Below, in pieces: positions 22,020-33,870 of a stretch of DNA of 64,000 nucleotides. The DNA is from Salvator merianae (Eukaryota > Chordata > Lepidosauria > Squamata > Teiidae): positions 12,406,447-12,470,446 of the forward strand of contig QVOM02000126.1 of NCBI GenBank assembly GCA_003586115.2, read 5' to 3'. The notes below the pieces were generated by a model, which was not told the origin of the DNA, did no database searches, and was given only the letters and a program-made list of their open reading frames with translations. Numbering within the stretch: the first letter of the stretch is position 1; every line of letters starts with the position of its first letter. The position numbers were made by a program, and so were the translations under genes.

Positions 22020-22760
22020 ATTTTGGCAATGGTGTCGGGCCACATTTGGAACAGGGTGTACAATTCTGGTCACCAGACCTCAGACAGAATATTGCGGAAC
22101 AGGAAAAAGGGGGGGGGAAGGGCAACCGGAATGATCATGGGACTGGACCACCTTTATGAAATCTGGCTACAGCATCTAGGCCTCTTCAGCCTTCAGAGCG
22201 GACCTGATTGAAGTTTATAAAATCATGCATGATGTGGAAAAGGTGGATAGAGAGAAATTATTTTCTCAGTCGCACAACACGAGAACCAAGGGGCACTCTG
22301 TTTTTTCACCCAGAGGGTCATCGGTCTATGGAGTTTACTACCACAAGAGGTGATGACAGCAATCAGTCTGGATAGATTTAAGAACAGATTGGACTGATTC
22401 ATGGAGATCAGGTGTATCAATGACTGCTAGAATGGATGCCTAGGTGCTGCCTCCAGGTTGGAAAAACAGACAGGAGGCCCCTAAAGGCCATTTTCAGGGA
22501 GCTGAGAACAGGTGGAGGTTTTGCATTTGTCTTCTGAGAAAGCCCAGAAGCATTTGGTGGGCCACTGTGTGAAACAGGATGCTAGACTAGATGGGCCGTG
22601 GTGTCCTGATCCAGTAGGGCTCCTCTTGTGTCCTTAGGCATGTCTAAAGGCCATGTGCAGTGAGTTGGGAGCAGGTGAAGGTTTGCGTTTGTCTTCTGCT
22701 TGAGATGCCCAGAAGGAACTAGTGGGCTACTGTGCAAGACAGGATGCTGGACTAGATATG
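22020..22760 (+). mobile_element. CR1 subfamily A with a duplicated 3-prime tail
   Basis: The RT end is recognisable (IWNRVYNSGHQTSD, then LQHLGLFSLQSG) with frameshifts. The first tail ends at about 22,640 in gggctcctcttgtgtcctta. A second partial tail then runs 22,641-22,760. An inverted tail fragment follows at 22,762-22,855. Confidence 0.85.
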
Positions 22761-22761
22761 G

Positions 22762-22855
22762 CTGGGGCCCTTCACCTGCTCTCGACTCCTGCAAATAGCC
22801 TTTAGAGGCCTGCCTGTCTCTCTACCCTGGAGGCGGTACCCAGGCATCCATACTA
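22762..22855 (-). mobile_element. CR1 subfamily A tail fragment, inverted
   Basis: It reads cccttcacctgctctcgact and ctctaccctggaggcggtac, opposite to the copy it abuts. Confidence 0.75.
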
Positions 22856-23333
22856 TGAACTGGCTTTCTTTGTGGGGAGGGGGCTTTTGGCTGCAGTCAT
22901 CTGCGCCAGCCACTGCTGAGTGAATTGAAATGACCTGTTAAGTTAAGAGAAAAAACATTTCTTTGTGGTTAGATCAATGAATTCAGGCTCGTAGCACACC
23001 ACAGCCTTAAAACCAGAAGGCCTTTCAGGGCCAAAAAAGCAAACATTTAAACTATTATGGTTCTTTCTGCCACCACGGCTTACACGGACAGTCTGGGGGA
23101 CTTAGCCTGACATTGGTGAGCTGAGTCTGCCTGGGCTCAGGGATCTGGGTGGGGAAACAGATGTGATGGACGGCTCCACAGCTGACCTCTCTGGATCGCC
23201 AGGGCTCTGCAGTTCCACTTCCTCCTATTGTGGGCTCAAGAGAGGAACTGTGGAGGAATTGCACATTGGCAATTCATTGGCAGGAGCTGCATGATGGCCT
23301 TGTAAATCAGGGACATGCTGTTTCTCTTCTTTT

Positions 23334-23358
23334 ATATCATATCATATCATATCATGTC
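23334..23358. repeat. (ATATC)n microsatellite
   Basis: Repeated atatc units; a related tcatatca stretch resumes right of the inserted element at 23,971. Confidence 0.85.
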
Positions 23359-23373
23359 CATCATCGTATCATC

Positions 23374-23970
23374 AGGCCTTTTTGCACTGAGCTCGGTAGA
23401 CCGTTCCCAGTAGTCGGCTTCGGACCGGAGAGGTTGGGGAACGCTCGGTGCCATTCGCACTCCCGGCCAGAGGAACGGACCCGAAGCCGACCAGCAGAGG
23501 GAACAGTGCGAATGGTAGCCACTAGTTCCGTACCCGCTTCACACCCGCTTCGAACCCACTTCGCACCTTTGCACCCACTTTGTACCCAGAGGGCTGGTTA
23601 CGAAGCCGGCTTCGTAACGGCAGCTCGGTTACTCAGCCGAAAGGGCTATCCCGGGTACGAAGATCGTACCGGGTTACGAAGCAGCGGAGCGGGGTACGGA
23701 AACTTCGCACCCCGGATGCGAAGCAGCGGAGCGCGCATGCATAGCCGCAACAGCCATGCCCGACACCAAGGCAAACAGTGAGAAAGCACCGTGCCCGATC
23801 TTCGCTCCATCGTGCAGGTTGGGATGAAGACATCTTTTTTGTTGTCTGGCCTTATCCGGCTTCAGGTTCGAATTGGGTATGGAGTGGTCGGGATTGGGTG
23901 AGGCGCGCGCCCGCGGCAGTGCAAACGCTCCGTTCTAGCGAGCGGACAGTGCTACAGTGCGAAAAGGCCC
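23374..23970. mobile_element. GGGCC-family element, CpG-rich subtype, 597 bp, TSD ATC
   Basis: It starts aggcctttttgcactg and ends cagtgcgaaaaggccc. ATC is duplicated on both sides (23,371-23,373 and 23,971-23,973). The interior is dense in ttcgnacc and cgaagc motifs (acttcgcacc, ggttacgaag). The open 183-residue frame overlapping it shows no domain. Confidence 0.82.
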
Positions 23971-24029
23971 ATCATATCACATCATATTCTTCCATATCAA
24001 CCTGCCCATGTAGGGGATTTGTAGGGATC

Positions 24030-24360
24030 TGTAGGGGATGCCCTTCTGGTTGTACCACCACCCTCAGTAGCAAAAGGAGTGGGCGCCCAGGATAGGGCCT
24101 TCTCAGGGATGGCTCCCAGACTATGGAATAATGTCCCTCCTGAGGTGTGCCATGCGCCTTCACTTCATAAGTTAGGAAAGCGGTGAAGACACACCTCTTT
24201 GCCCTGGCCTTTGCCTAAATAAGGAAACAGCTTTTCTTCCCCGTTTTCAGACGCTGTTACTGTTTTAGTATACTCATTTTTATGTTTGGTTTTTAATGTT
24301 GTAACCTGCCCTGAGGTATAGGGCAGGATAGGGTATAGGGCAGGATAAAAATGCAAATAA
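24030..24360 (+). mobile_element. L2 LINE 3-prime end
   Basis: It carries ggccttctcagggatggctc, cagactatggaataatgtcc, then taacctgccctgaggtatag and the tail aaaatgcaaataataaat. These are the L2 RT C-terminus and 3-prime end. Confidence 0.8.
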
Positions 24361-24392
24361 TAAATTTATATTATATTATATTATATTATATT
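24361..24392. repeat. (TTATA)n microsatellite
   Basis: About six units follow the L2 tail. Confidence 0.85.
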
Positions 24393-24411
24393 AACTTCAT
24401 TTTATATTGTT

Positions 24412-24480
24412 TTATTTTATTTAAGAACTTATACCCTAGCCTTCATTTGAAGGTGCCAGGGCAGGTCACACGATTGCCAG
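24412..24480 (-). mobile_element. L2 LINE 3-prime end fragment
   Basis: It reads ttatttaagaacttatacc and gaaggtgccagggcaggtca, inverted relative to the L2 just upstream. Confidence 0.65.
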
Positions 24481-24689
24481 TGTGTGTGGGGTGGGGTGGG
24501 GGGGTGTTTTGCAGACCCTACATCCTCATGGTGCAAAAGGTGCCACACGGAACCTGTCTTCACCTCTGCCATAGATTGGTTCCATTTCTAGCCCTCCCTC
24601 TCTGCTTCTAGATTCAGTTCAGAAAGTCTTGCTGGCTCTCTTTGATATAGGGAGGATTCACACAGGAAGCATCTATGTCCAGATCTATA

Positions 24690-24800
24690 ACCTTTACATT
24701 TTATCCTCACAACAGCCCTGCAAGGAAGGCTGACCGACTGGGTAACTGGTGATTCAATCACAGGGTTTCCTGTTTTCTGGCCCGGCACTCTAGCCATTAC
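24690..24800 (-). mobile_element. MIR-like SINE fragment
   Basis: It reads ttatcctcacaacagccctg, then gattcaatcacagggtttcc and cactctagccattact, the order of the MIR core and tRNA-proximal part on the opposite strand. Confidence 0.55.
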
Positions 24801-25757
24801 TGTTCTCTCTGTGTGAGAGAAAAAACATGCGATATGCACACACACATTATTTGTTGTATTTGTCTGGTTGCTCTTAGCAGCTTATCCATTAGTAGAAACG
24901 ATCAAAATATCTCTCCAGCATGCTGATTGTACTTGCTTGTAGAAAGTCAGCATATCAAGGCAGAAGTATCTTTTCCTTGATGTGCTAGCTTTCACATGCA
25001 AGGGGTCTTAGAAATTTAGGGAGATTCAACAATTACAAAAATCCTCTTCCCCTCTCCCTGTTCTGGAAGGACAGTGCCTTCATGCCTTTTCTTTAGCTAT
25101 CAGTTGGCTGCTTGATCTTGATTGTTGCTTAGGCAACATACTGTACTCCTCTGTGGGTGAGGGGAAAAGAAGACAATGTTAACATGAAATGCGTGTGAGT
25201 GCTTGGTCACACCTTATCTGCATAATCTGCCTTACTGCACAACTGAATATGACTTCGTTAATGGCTGGATCGCACCCATGATGCATGGCGCTGACTCAGT
25301 TTGTATTTTTTTTGTCCACACCCGTCCGTTTCACCATCCTCAGCCAAGTGATAGGGTTCCTTTTCTTCTCCACCCCTCCTATCCTATTCCCTCCTCTGCT
25401 GTCCTGTGATTGGATGCTCTCCTGTCAATCTTTTCTTGACTTCTCAGAGGAGGGGAAAGCGTTACCTTTTCTGTCCACAGTGCTTCAGAGGTGAGGGACC
25501 AACTTCTGCTTCACCCCATGTGTTCACTGGCTCCAGCATAATTGTGGTTCTGCAATATCAGTTGCTTTTTTTATTTGGGGTGTGTGTGTGTGTGTGTGCA
25601 GGAGTGCACGCACGCACGTACACAAAAGTGAATCGTTATCAGAGACTTCCAAAGGAAAAATACAGAACTCTCTTGCCCCTGTTTCTCAAAAGTTAAACCC
25701 CATTGATCAGACTAGATTTGCTTCCAGGTAAACAGATAGAGCATTGCATCTCTAGGT
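24801..25757. other. no gene; single-copy sequence with a (GT)n tract
   Basis: A short (GT)n lies at 25,577-25,600. No exon was recognised. Confidence 0.4.
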
Positions 25758-25797
25758 ATGCATAGAGGAGGAGGAGGAGGAGGAGGAGGAGGAGGAG

Positions 25798-25829
<32 letters not shown>

Positions 25830-26158
25830 NNNNNNNNNNNNNNNNNNNNNNNNNNNNNNNNNNNNNNNNNNNNNNNNNNNNNNNNNNNNNNNNNNNNNNN
25901 NNNNNNNNNNNNNNNNNNNNNNNNNNNNNNNNNNNNNNNNNNNNNNNNNNNNNNNNNNNNNNNNNNNNNNNNNNNNNNNNNNNNNNNNNNNNNNNNNNNN
26001 NNNNNNNNNNNNNNNNNNNNNNNNNNNNNAGAAGAAGAAGAAGAAGAAGAAGAAGAAGAAGAAGAAGAAGAAGAAGAAGAAGAAGAAGAAGAAGAAGAAG
26101 AAGAAGAAGAAGAAGAAGAAGAAGAAGAAGAAGAAGAAGAAGAAGAAGAAGAAGAAGA
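25758..26158. repeat. (GAG/GAA)n array containing a 200-base assembly gap
   Basis: GAG repeats run into a block of exactly 200 N (25,830-26,029), followed by about 130 bp of perfect GAA. The array is the expanded tail of the SINE next to it. Its true length is unknown. Poly-Glu and poly-Leu frames here are not genes. Confidence 0.95.
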
Positions 26159-26164
26159 ATAATA

Positions 26165-26445
26165 ATAATAATTCGGTTTTTATACCCTGCTTTTCTCGGC
26201 TGAAGCTGACTCAAAGCGGCTTACAAGGTTATTTTTCACCCGAAAGCTTACATCTATCTATCTTCCGCATCACACAACGTGATGCTCCCTATTTATCTAC
26301 TTGCAATTACTTGCTTTCGAACAGCTAGGTTGGCTGGAGCTAGAGGCCAGTAGAGGGCGCTCATCCCCTCTACACACAGACAAGGGCCTCAAACTCCAAT
26401 CCTCCTATTGAAAGATCAGTGCCTTAACCACCTGCGCCACACCTG
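26165..26445 (-). mobile_element. Sauria SINE, full length
   Basis: Inverted copy: tail tttataccctgcttttctcg, body ggagctagaggccagtagag, head caccacctgcgccac region. The 3-prime TTC tail corresponds to the long GAA array on its left. Confidence 0.92.
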
Positions 26446-27385
26446 AAAATAAACTTTCCCAAAGGCTGCTGTTGGAAGCTACCATGCTGGGTGGCAGGAA
26501 AGTTGAGCCACCCACCCTCCATGCCACGGCCCAGGAGCAATTGGTGGGCCACTGTGGGAGACAGGATGCTGGTCTAGAGGGCTGTGGCCTGATCCAGCAG
26601 GGCTCCCTCTTACATTCCAACATCAGTGGTGATGCCGAATTCAAAATGCTCTGCTGCAGGGTTCCGGGATCATGTTAAACCAAAGAAGTCCACATTTACT
26701 GACTGTGTAAAAGCAAAACAAAGCTGGGCAAAACTGTGTCATAGGGGGAAGACCCCGTTTACCGGCAGTATAAAAACAAAATTGTCCTGTTGATGAACTA
26801 TGTTACGCAAGGGATAGCCGTAGAATATTACTCCTTCCAACCACATCTGGGCTGTTCGTGCCGTACATTCTTTAGCTGGCACTCATGGTGAGACGTACAG
26901 ACCGCTTGCCGTATTTCCTAAATTTGAACCAGATGTCCCCATTTTGAGGTTTGATCTGATGGGTATTGCATTATCTGTGCCTTTTTAATTGCATCTTAAG
27001 GAGCCCAAGTGGATTGACAGTAACCTGGACCTAGCCATCTTGTTCTATGCCAGAATGAGTTGGATTTCTTTTTTCAAGTAAAAGACAGCCAGAGGCTATT
27101 CTGGTTTAATTTAATTTAATTTAATTGGCATTATGTAGGTCATCACCCTTACATACACAGAATTAGCAGAGGGACACACTTAAGAAACCTACTTTTGTGG
27201 GCCTATCTGATCTTTTTAATTTCACTTTATAACTGATAACTCTCATGCAGTGCTCTGAAGCTTTAAACATCTTTTTTTTTTCAAGGAACAAAGATCTTAT
27301 TCTTTTTCATTATGAACGTACAGGGATGTATTTATTTGTGTAGAATGTAAATATGCTCTAAAGCATCTTGTGTTACCTGATTGTA
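26446..27385. other. CR1 tail trace, otherwise unassigned
   Basis: At 26,530-26,620 a + strand CR1 tail trace is seen (gcaattggtgggccactgtg, ctgatccagcagggctccct). The rest, including a short (TTTAA)n at 27,105-27,124, shows no gene. Confidence 0.5.
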
Positions 27386-27786
27386 AGAACATAAGAGGAG
27401 CCCTGCTGGATCAGGCCACAGCCCATCTAGTCCAGCATTGTGTCCCACACAGTGGCCCACCAAACGCTTCTGGACATCTCAAGCAGAAGACAAAGGCAAA
27501 ACCTTCACCTGCTCTTGACTCTCTGCAAATGGCCTTTAGAGGCCTCCTGCCTGTCTCTTCAACCTGGAGACAGTACCTGGACATCCATTCTTGTACCCAT
27601 TGATACACCTATCCTCCATGAATTTGTCTATAAGAACCTAAGAGAAGCCCTGCTGGATCGGGCCATGACCCATCTAGTCCAGCATCTTCTCATACAGTGG
27701 CCCACAAATTACTTCTGGGTACCTCAAGCAGAAGACAAAGGGAAAACCTTTATCTGCTCTCAACTCCCTGCAGATGGGTTTTACAG
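27386..27786 (-). mobile_element. CR1 subfamily A 3-prime tails, two head-to-tail
   Basis: The first inverted tail covers 27,386-27,630 and reaches the ccattgatacacc and ctccatgaatttgtc part. The second starts at 27,631 with taagaacctaagagaagccc and ends near 27,786. Confidence 0.85.
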
Positions 27787-28004
27787 TTTATGTACAGTTT
27801 AATCATTACACAAGTTCATCCAAACAGCAACCAGGTGATCTCAGTTGTTTAGTTAAATATTGATACTTTCCCTTTAAAAATGCACTTTCCCTCAAGCTGA
27901 TAGCAGCAAAACGTGCACTGAAATAAATAAGCTGTTACTGGTCTAGACATTTATGTTTCACCTTTCCACCAAGTAACACAAAGAAACAAACGTTCTCCTC
28001 CCAT

Positions 28005-28175
28005 GCCTTTTATCCTCACAACAACCCTGAGAGGTGGGACACGGCTGAGTGGCAAGGAATGGCTTAGGGTTACCCAGTGAGTTTCTACGGCCAAGGAGGG
28101 ATTTGAATCCAGAGGTCTCTTAGGTTCTAAAGAGATGTGTTGTAGCCGCTTAAGCTCTTCTTCTCCTGTACTGCA
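28005..28175 (-). mobile_element. MIR-like SINE fragment
   Basis: It reads ttatcctcacaacaaccctg, gggttacccagtgagtttc, ggagggatttgaatccagag and gttctaa, matching the inverted order of the MIR core. Confidence 0.65.
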
Positions 28176-28699
28176 GTTACCTTCCCATCTAATTTGGTTA
28201 TTCCTAAGATGATTGGCTGTTGGGTTTCCCATTACCTAATACACTTCAATATCTATTGCTAGTTTTAAGGAATTCGCTAACAAGCTTCTAGATAGCGGCA
28301 ATTCTATAAACCACCTGTCCTATCTCTTCAATGTGCAGCTGGATCCTAGCACCAGCCAATTTACAGAAGGCAAAAGAGCACACAAGCTAATTAGCGACAA
28401 GCACTAAATCACAGCCTGTTATGATCTCTTTCTTACTATTGCTTTCGACTATGTGTCCTTATTGTTCTTTAAGATGGCGTCTCTTATGCTAAGCTTCTAA
28501 CTAGGCACCCACAGATGCTTTAGCCACTGCACTATACTGGCTCACAAAATCCTACATCTTAAAATCCCACAATCCTAATGGCAGCCGAAGCTCAAATAGG
28601 AGGCTGCTTGATCTCACAGAAGGGCATCTCTGTGGATAAGCAGGAAGGCCATGACCTCATGGAAAGCTCTCAGGACACAAAGGCAACTTCGAAACATGT

Positions 28700-28914
28700 G
28701 CTGCTGGTGCATACTATGGAGAGCCCTCCTGGGGGGCCAAGCCAGCACAGCTCCAAAATTTTGTTACCCAGCTTTGAAGTTGCAGGGCGAGGAAAATTAA
28801 GCGGGACACCTAGAAATGTGCCCAGAAGGGGCCATCTTCCAGAGCCTGGCAAGATGCCCCTGACCAGGCCAGGGCCTGGGGCACTCCAGCCATCTCTGCC
28901 TGTCTGCATGGCAG
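28700..28914. repeat. unclassified repeat, copy 1 of 3
   Basis: It shares ggtgcatact.tggag, gaagttgcagg, and cctagaaa.gtgcccaga.gggg-type motifs with 34,290-34,520 and, more weakly, 30,890-31,020. Possibly internal parts of the GGGCC family. Confidence 0.45.
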
Positions 28915-28950
28915 TGGCAGGATCCGGCCTGGAATGGATGGGAGACCACT
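28915..28950 (+). repeat. 5S-rRNA-derived fragment
   Basis: The segment ccggcctggaatggatggga and gaccact resembles the internal promoter end of 5S rRNA (the C-box region), as found in 5S-derived SINEs of squamates. It ends at the CR1 insertion. Confidence 0.4.
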
Positions 28951-29475
28951 TATAGAATCATAGAATCCTAGAGTTTGAAGGGACCTCCAGGGTCATCAAG
29001 TCCAACCCCCTGCTCAATGCAGGATTCACTAAACCATCCCAGACAGATATCTGTCCAGCCTCTCCTTGAAGACCTCCAATGAAGGAGAGCTCACCACCTC
29101 CTGTGGTAACCTGTTCCAGTGACTGATTGCCCTTACGGTCAGAAAGTTTTTCCTCATATCTAATCTGTATCTACTCCCTTGAAGTTTCATCCCGTTGTTT
29201 CTAGCCCTTCCTTCTTGCGCAATTGAGAATAGGGCCAATCCCTCTGCACTCTGACAGCCCTTCAGATACTTGAAAACAGCTATCATGTGTCTCCTCTCAG
29301 TCTTCTCTTCTGCAGGCTAAACATTCCTAGGTCCTTTAACCGTTCCTCGTAGGACATGGTTTGCAGACCACTCACCATTTTGGTCGCCCTTCTCTGAACT
29401 TGTTCCACTTTGTCAATGTCTTTTTTAAACTGGGGTGCCCAGAACTGGACACAATACTCCAGATGAGGTAGTATT
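28951..29475 (-). mobile_element. CR1 LINE 3-prime end (bird-type tail)
   Basis: The inverted tail is tagaatcatagaatcctaga. The minus frame includes VFKYLKGCQSAEGLALFSIA and NFLTVRAISHWNRLPQEVV, the CR1 RT C-terminus. It is 5-prime truncated. Confidence 0.92.
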
Positions 29476-30439
29476 CTTTAAAGTGTCCTCCTGTTAGAGT
29501 GCTCTCCACTGCACCCAGGAGCAGGCCAGGCACAGGGTCCGTACAGCTACCCCATTCCCCAGGAGGCACAGATGGTTATGCATGATGAATACAGATCATA
29601 CGGTCTGAGGACGTATCTGATGTGGTCCTCACAGATGGTGCAGATGCTTCCATTAGGACGAACGGAGGAGCATCACTAGCAGAACAGCATGAAAACAGGT
29701 GTGTAGAACTGGAGACTTCTTCCACACAGGAGTAGGAAGGGTCCATTCGCACAGTTCCCTTATCCTGGCCTTCACAAACTACGAGGCTGAGGAACAAAAG
29801 TTTCCCAGCACTGCAGTTCCTGTCTGGAGCCGTGAAGCAAGTTGCCAGAGATGGCCCCAGCAGTTGGTCATTTTTGGAGCTTCATGTCATGGCCCAAAGC
29901 AGTTAGACTGCAGATGTTCCTCCACATGGTGGCCACAGGAGCGAACGAGGACTGTGCTTCCTTTGGAAAATGGCTTTCCCTGCTCTGCAAAAAATCCACC
30001 CCAAAAAGCAGAACTCCCCCTTTGTGAATGGGCTAGTCCTCAAATGGAATGGCATGCAGTTGCCACACTCTTGGTGCCCTGTTGGCATAGCCGATTTGGT
30101 TATGTGGATTTTGGCAGTGCGTAGGAGGCCTCAGGGAGATGCAGACCCCCCAAATCTCCTATGTTTAAAAAAAAAGGGGGAGGGAGGAAAAGGTTGGGGC
30201 TGATGGACGTTAGCGGTTCACAACAGTGACAGAGAACCCAACTGGGCAAGGATGCCCTACCATCCCTTTCGCTGGATCTTCTTTCCCCTTTGTATTTTCA
30301 GTGTCCCTGTCAGCTGCTGATAACTGAAAAGGGCAAACAAACAGGGGGCGTGAATGCCCACCTCTGAGGATTCTGCCACATGCAAAGGCAATTTCCACAC
30401 AGCGGAAGAGGCTGGTCTTTGTCTCTGTCAACACTAGGA

Positions 30440-30805
30440 CCAGGGGGCATTCTATGAAGCTGATGGGTAAGAGAGTTAGGACTGACAAGGGTCATTGGCT
30501 TATGGAATGTACTACTAGATGAGGTAGTGACAGCAATCAGGCTGGATGGCTTTAAGAACGGATTGGACAGATTCATGGAGGTCAGGTGTATCAGTGGCTA
30601 CTGGAATGGATGCCTAGGTACCGCCTCCAGGGTGGAGAGACAGGCGGGATGTCTATAAAATCATTTGCGGGGAGTCGAGAGCAGGTGAAGGTTTTGCCTT
30701 ATTATTCTGCTTGAGATGCCCATTTGCAACTGGTGGGCCACTGGGTGAAACAGGACGCTGGACTAGATGGCCCGATCCAGCAGGACTCCTCATTCGTTCC
30801 TATAT
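30440..30805 (+). mobile_element. CR1 subfamily A 3-prime end
   Basis: It runs from gggggcattctatgaagctg through ggtcattggcttatggaatg to the tail cccgatccagcaggactcct. Confidence 0.85.
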
Positions 30806-31643
30806 CTTGATTGCTCAATCCAGGCCAAGACTGGAGCAGTGGATAGCAGAGCACCCCAGGGACCGTTCACTCCACTGTGGTTTGTCCCAGCCTAATTTCA
30901 GAGGCTGGGAATGAAAGTTCTCAAGCGTCTGAAGTTGCAGGCCAGGGGAATTACTGCAGTGCACAGGAAATGGGCTGTTTCTGGGAGCCCAGCAAAATGA
31001 CAGTGGGCTTCATGCGCTGCTTGGACCACATGGTGGATGGCTGGACAGGAAGGAACACTTGATATAAAGAGCTCCCCCATTGAAGCTCTCCCTGGAGCCA
31101 TTTTCTACTGGTGTACAGGCCAGCCACTGAAATCATGTGGCCTACGAAGGTGGCTAGCTTGTCCCCAAAAGACTGTGCAGAAGCTGTCAAAATGTCCTCC
31201 AGACCTCAGAATCGCTAGTTTTAAAATCTCCAGTAGTAGTACATCGCCCTCAGAACTGCTCCAGGCAAAACAGAGAACGATGCTAAAGATACCTATCTGA
31301 TTTGTTATATAAGGCCATTCTGTCGAAAGGACCAGTTCTAGTGCTATCTGTCTAACAGGGTCTCTCAGCATCACCTAGGCTGGACTTCTTTGAACTGAAC
31401 CACTTCAAATTACAGAGGGGTATCCAAAGGACAAATAGTCCTTCCTACCGAAAGTGAAGGAGATGAATCCCTGCCTATCAATTAAACAAATATCGCAACA
31501 AGAGAGATTCTGGAAGAAGAGGTCTAGCAGCCTGAAGTGGTCCACTCCACTCAGACACTGACTTAGTCATCTAGGAAAATACATTAGTAGAACTCAGTGA
31601 AGGTTACCAGCCACTTTCTGTGTGGCCCCTTAATTTGGATTAA

Positions 31644-32110
31644 GGGCCCATGTAGTAAGAATCTGGGCCTCATAGATCTGCACATGAATGCAAATGAATG
31701 AGGCCACGGCCCACACTGGTCTGCTCTGTCTGCATTAGACAGAGTGTGAGGCTGAACTGAGTGGCCTGTTTGCTATCACTGATAGACCCATTTAATTGGA
31801 TCTAACAGCAGACCAGCACCCTGATCCAGAACATGGGAGGTGTGCAGCAGGCATGCCCCCTGGGGTCAGAAGTACTGGGGGGCGCATGTCAGCGGTGCAG
31901 CAAAGCACCTCGCCAAAGTACAGCCTCCAGAGGCCCCAAAGCTAGGTACGTTTGCTCCTAGCCCTTGGAGGTGTGGGGAGCTTAGCTGAGCATCGAGGAC
32001 ACAGTGTGGGCTGGTCTGGACCAGTGCCATCGTGCAGATGATGCTGACCCTGCCCACACCTTCCCATGTTCGGAATCAGCGATCCTCGCTGTTCCAGACC
32101 CACTGATTCC
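31644..32110. mobile_element. GGGCC-family element, right end truncated
   Basis: It begins gggcccatgtagtaag after TAA. The interior matches 19,552-20,025 (ggctggtct.g.ccag.gccatcgtgcaga). The right terminus is missing where a CR1 tail starts. Confidence 0.5.
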
Positions 32111-32112
32111 GC

Positions 32113-32320
32113 TGTCTAGGTACCACCCCCAGGTTGCAGAGACAGGCAGGATCCCTCTAAAGGCCATTTGCAGGGATTCAATAGCTGGTGAAGGTTTTGC
32201 CTTTGTCTCCTGCTTGAGATGCCCAGAAGCAACTGGTGGGCCACTGTGTGAGGCAGGATGCTGGACTAGATGGGCTGTGGCCTCATCCAGCAGGGCTTCT
32301 CTTAAGTTCTGACGTTTGTA
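32113..32320 (+). mobile_element. CR1 subfamily A 3-prime tail
   Basis: It runs from ctaggtaccacccccaggtt to ggcctcatccagcagggctt and cttaagttct. Confidence 0.85.
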
Positions 32321-32329
32321 AGTTGTCTT

Positions 32330-32795
32330 CAGTCTCGTATTCCTTCAACCTTTTCTCCGTGCATGCACAAGTTTGCAGGTTCATTAACAAGCTGTAGTTG
32401 CTATATCTGAACCTTTGTCACAGTGCTCCAGGTGCAGCCTGCTAATTAATTATTTTGTCTTTGGAACGGATACCTAATTAAAACAGTCCAAGAGACCTTA
32501 TGCTCAGGGGACATGTCTTTGGATAGGTTTTTTTTTGGTAGATGATGATGTCATTGCTGGAACAAACCCCATAGGCCTCCGAGCCAGGTGTGTTTACCTT
32601 TATTTGGTGCCTGCTAAAAATAAAATATCAGCAGGAGATTGCAGACAGTCTTGGCTACCTGAGAAAGTGATGCAATTTCGCTTTGGGGAAAGAAAGTTCA
32701 ATTTATGGGCCTGATGGAAAAACACCCCAAAGGGGAGGGACAAATTTAAAGGAGTCAGTTGGGACCTTAGAAAAAAGTCACTTTTAAAGAGTTTG
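32330..32795. promoter_or_regulatory. candidate conserved non-coding block
   Basis: Single-copy sequence with a homeodomain-type core ctgctaattaattattttg, a second cctaattaaaac and tgatgatgtcattgctgg (CRE/AP-1-like). This is motif content only. Confidence 0.25.
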
Positions 32796-32814
32796 GGAAC
32801 AAAGGCAGGATATC

Positions 32815-32840
32815 TGCACATCTATCTATCTATCTGTCTA

Positions 32841-32896
<56 letters not shown>

Positions 32897-33066
32897 CCTA
32901 CCTATCCATCCATCCATCCATCCATCCATCCATCCATCCATCCATCCATCCATCCATTATCTTTCCATCTTTCTATCTATCCATCATCTATTTTTCTATC
33001 TATCCATCATCTATCTATCTATCCATCCATCTGTCCGTCCGTCCATCCATCCATCCATCCATCCAT
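32815..33066. repeat. (CTAT)n/(CATC)n compound microsatellite
   Basis: About 250 bp of CTAT, CTGT and CATC tetranucleotide repeats. Confidence 0.97.
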
Positions 33067-33440
33067 TTATATCCTAATCATCAACCAAAGGGCCCAGGGC
33101 AGGTAACAACAATAAAAAGATAAAACCATAAAACATACATTAAAGTATATCCTTTCCTCCTTCCCTGGCAGAGCAATACTTAGAGGAAGCTAAGCATCAA
33201 AGCCTGGTTGAAGAGACATGTTCTAACCAGGAGCCGAAAAATATACAAGGTTGACCCCTGACATACGTCCAGAGGGAAGTTGTTCCAAAGCCTGGGGGCC
33301 ACCATAGAAAAGGCCCTCTCACATGTCATTGCCCCTTGCACATCTGAAAGAGGCGGGACCACATACACGTTGTCCTGCACTGTGAGGGAACGATTATGAG
33401 CTGGATGGAGCAATCCAAGCCAAGATTGGAGGGGGGGGGG
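33067..33440 (-). mobile_element. L2 LINE 3-prime end
   Basis: The minus frame contains VVPPLSDVQGAMTCERAFS and MVAPRLWNNFPLDV, the L2 RT C-terminus. The inverted tail tttatatcctaatcatcaac lies at the left. Confidence 0.88.
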
Positions 33441-33471
33441 GCAGCCGACAGCACCAAATAAGGGCCGTCTG

Positions 33472-33870
33472 CATTGTAGCAGTCCAGCTCAGCCCATGGA
33501 GGTGAAAGTCCTTGGCCTCTGAAAGTTTCTGCTATTCTAGCCAGGTGCCCAGAAGTGGCCCACTTCTGAGATCACTTCAAGAAACCCAGTGAAATGGCGC
33601 TGGGCACTGGGCATCCAATAGTCTGGTGCAGCCAATCACTGCCATCTGCACACGAGTGTCTGAGTCAGTCTGCCACTGGAGAATGCCTGGGGTCTCCCAC
33701 AGAAGCAGTCTCCTGCTGGAGTGGGCTCTGGCGCCATTTACTCACCATGGACCACTCCAGCGCCCCTTCCATGCAGATGTGGCTTTCCCCAGGATGCACG
33801 GCCTGACCCTGGACTTGTCCACCAGGCAGATGTGGTATTCCGGGCCAGCAGCCCTATGCAGAAACAGCCT
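33472..33870. mobile_element. GGGCC-family element, probable, 399 bp
   Basis: It starts gggccgtctgcattgtag and ends ctatgcagaaacagcct. The target duplication is unclear. Confidence 0.45.

Noticed and set aside
23230..23781. 183-residue open frame
   Set aside because: It crosses the left end of a GGGCC element and shows no domain.
25693..26214. 173-residue poly-Leu and 134-residue poly-Glu frames
   Set aside because: They are GAA/GAG repeats spanning unknown bases.
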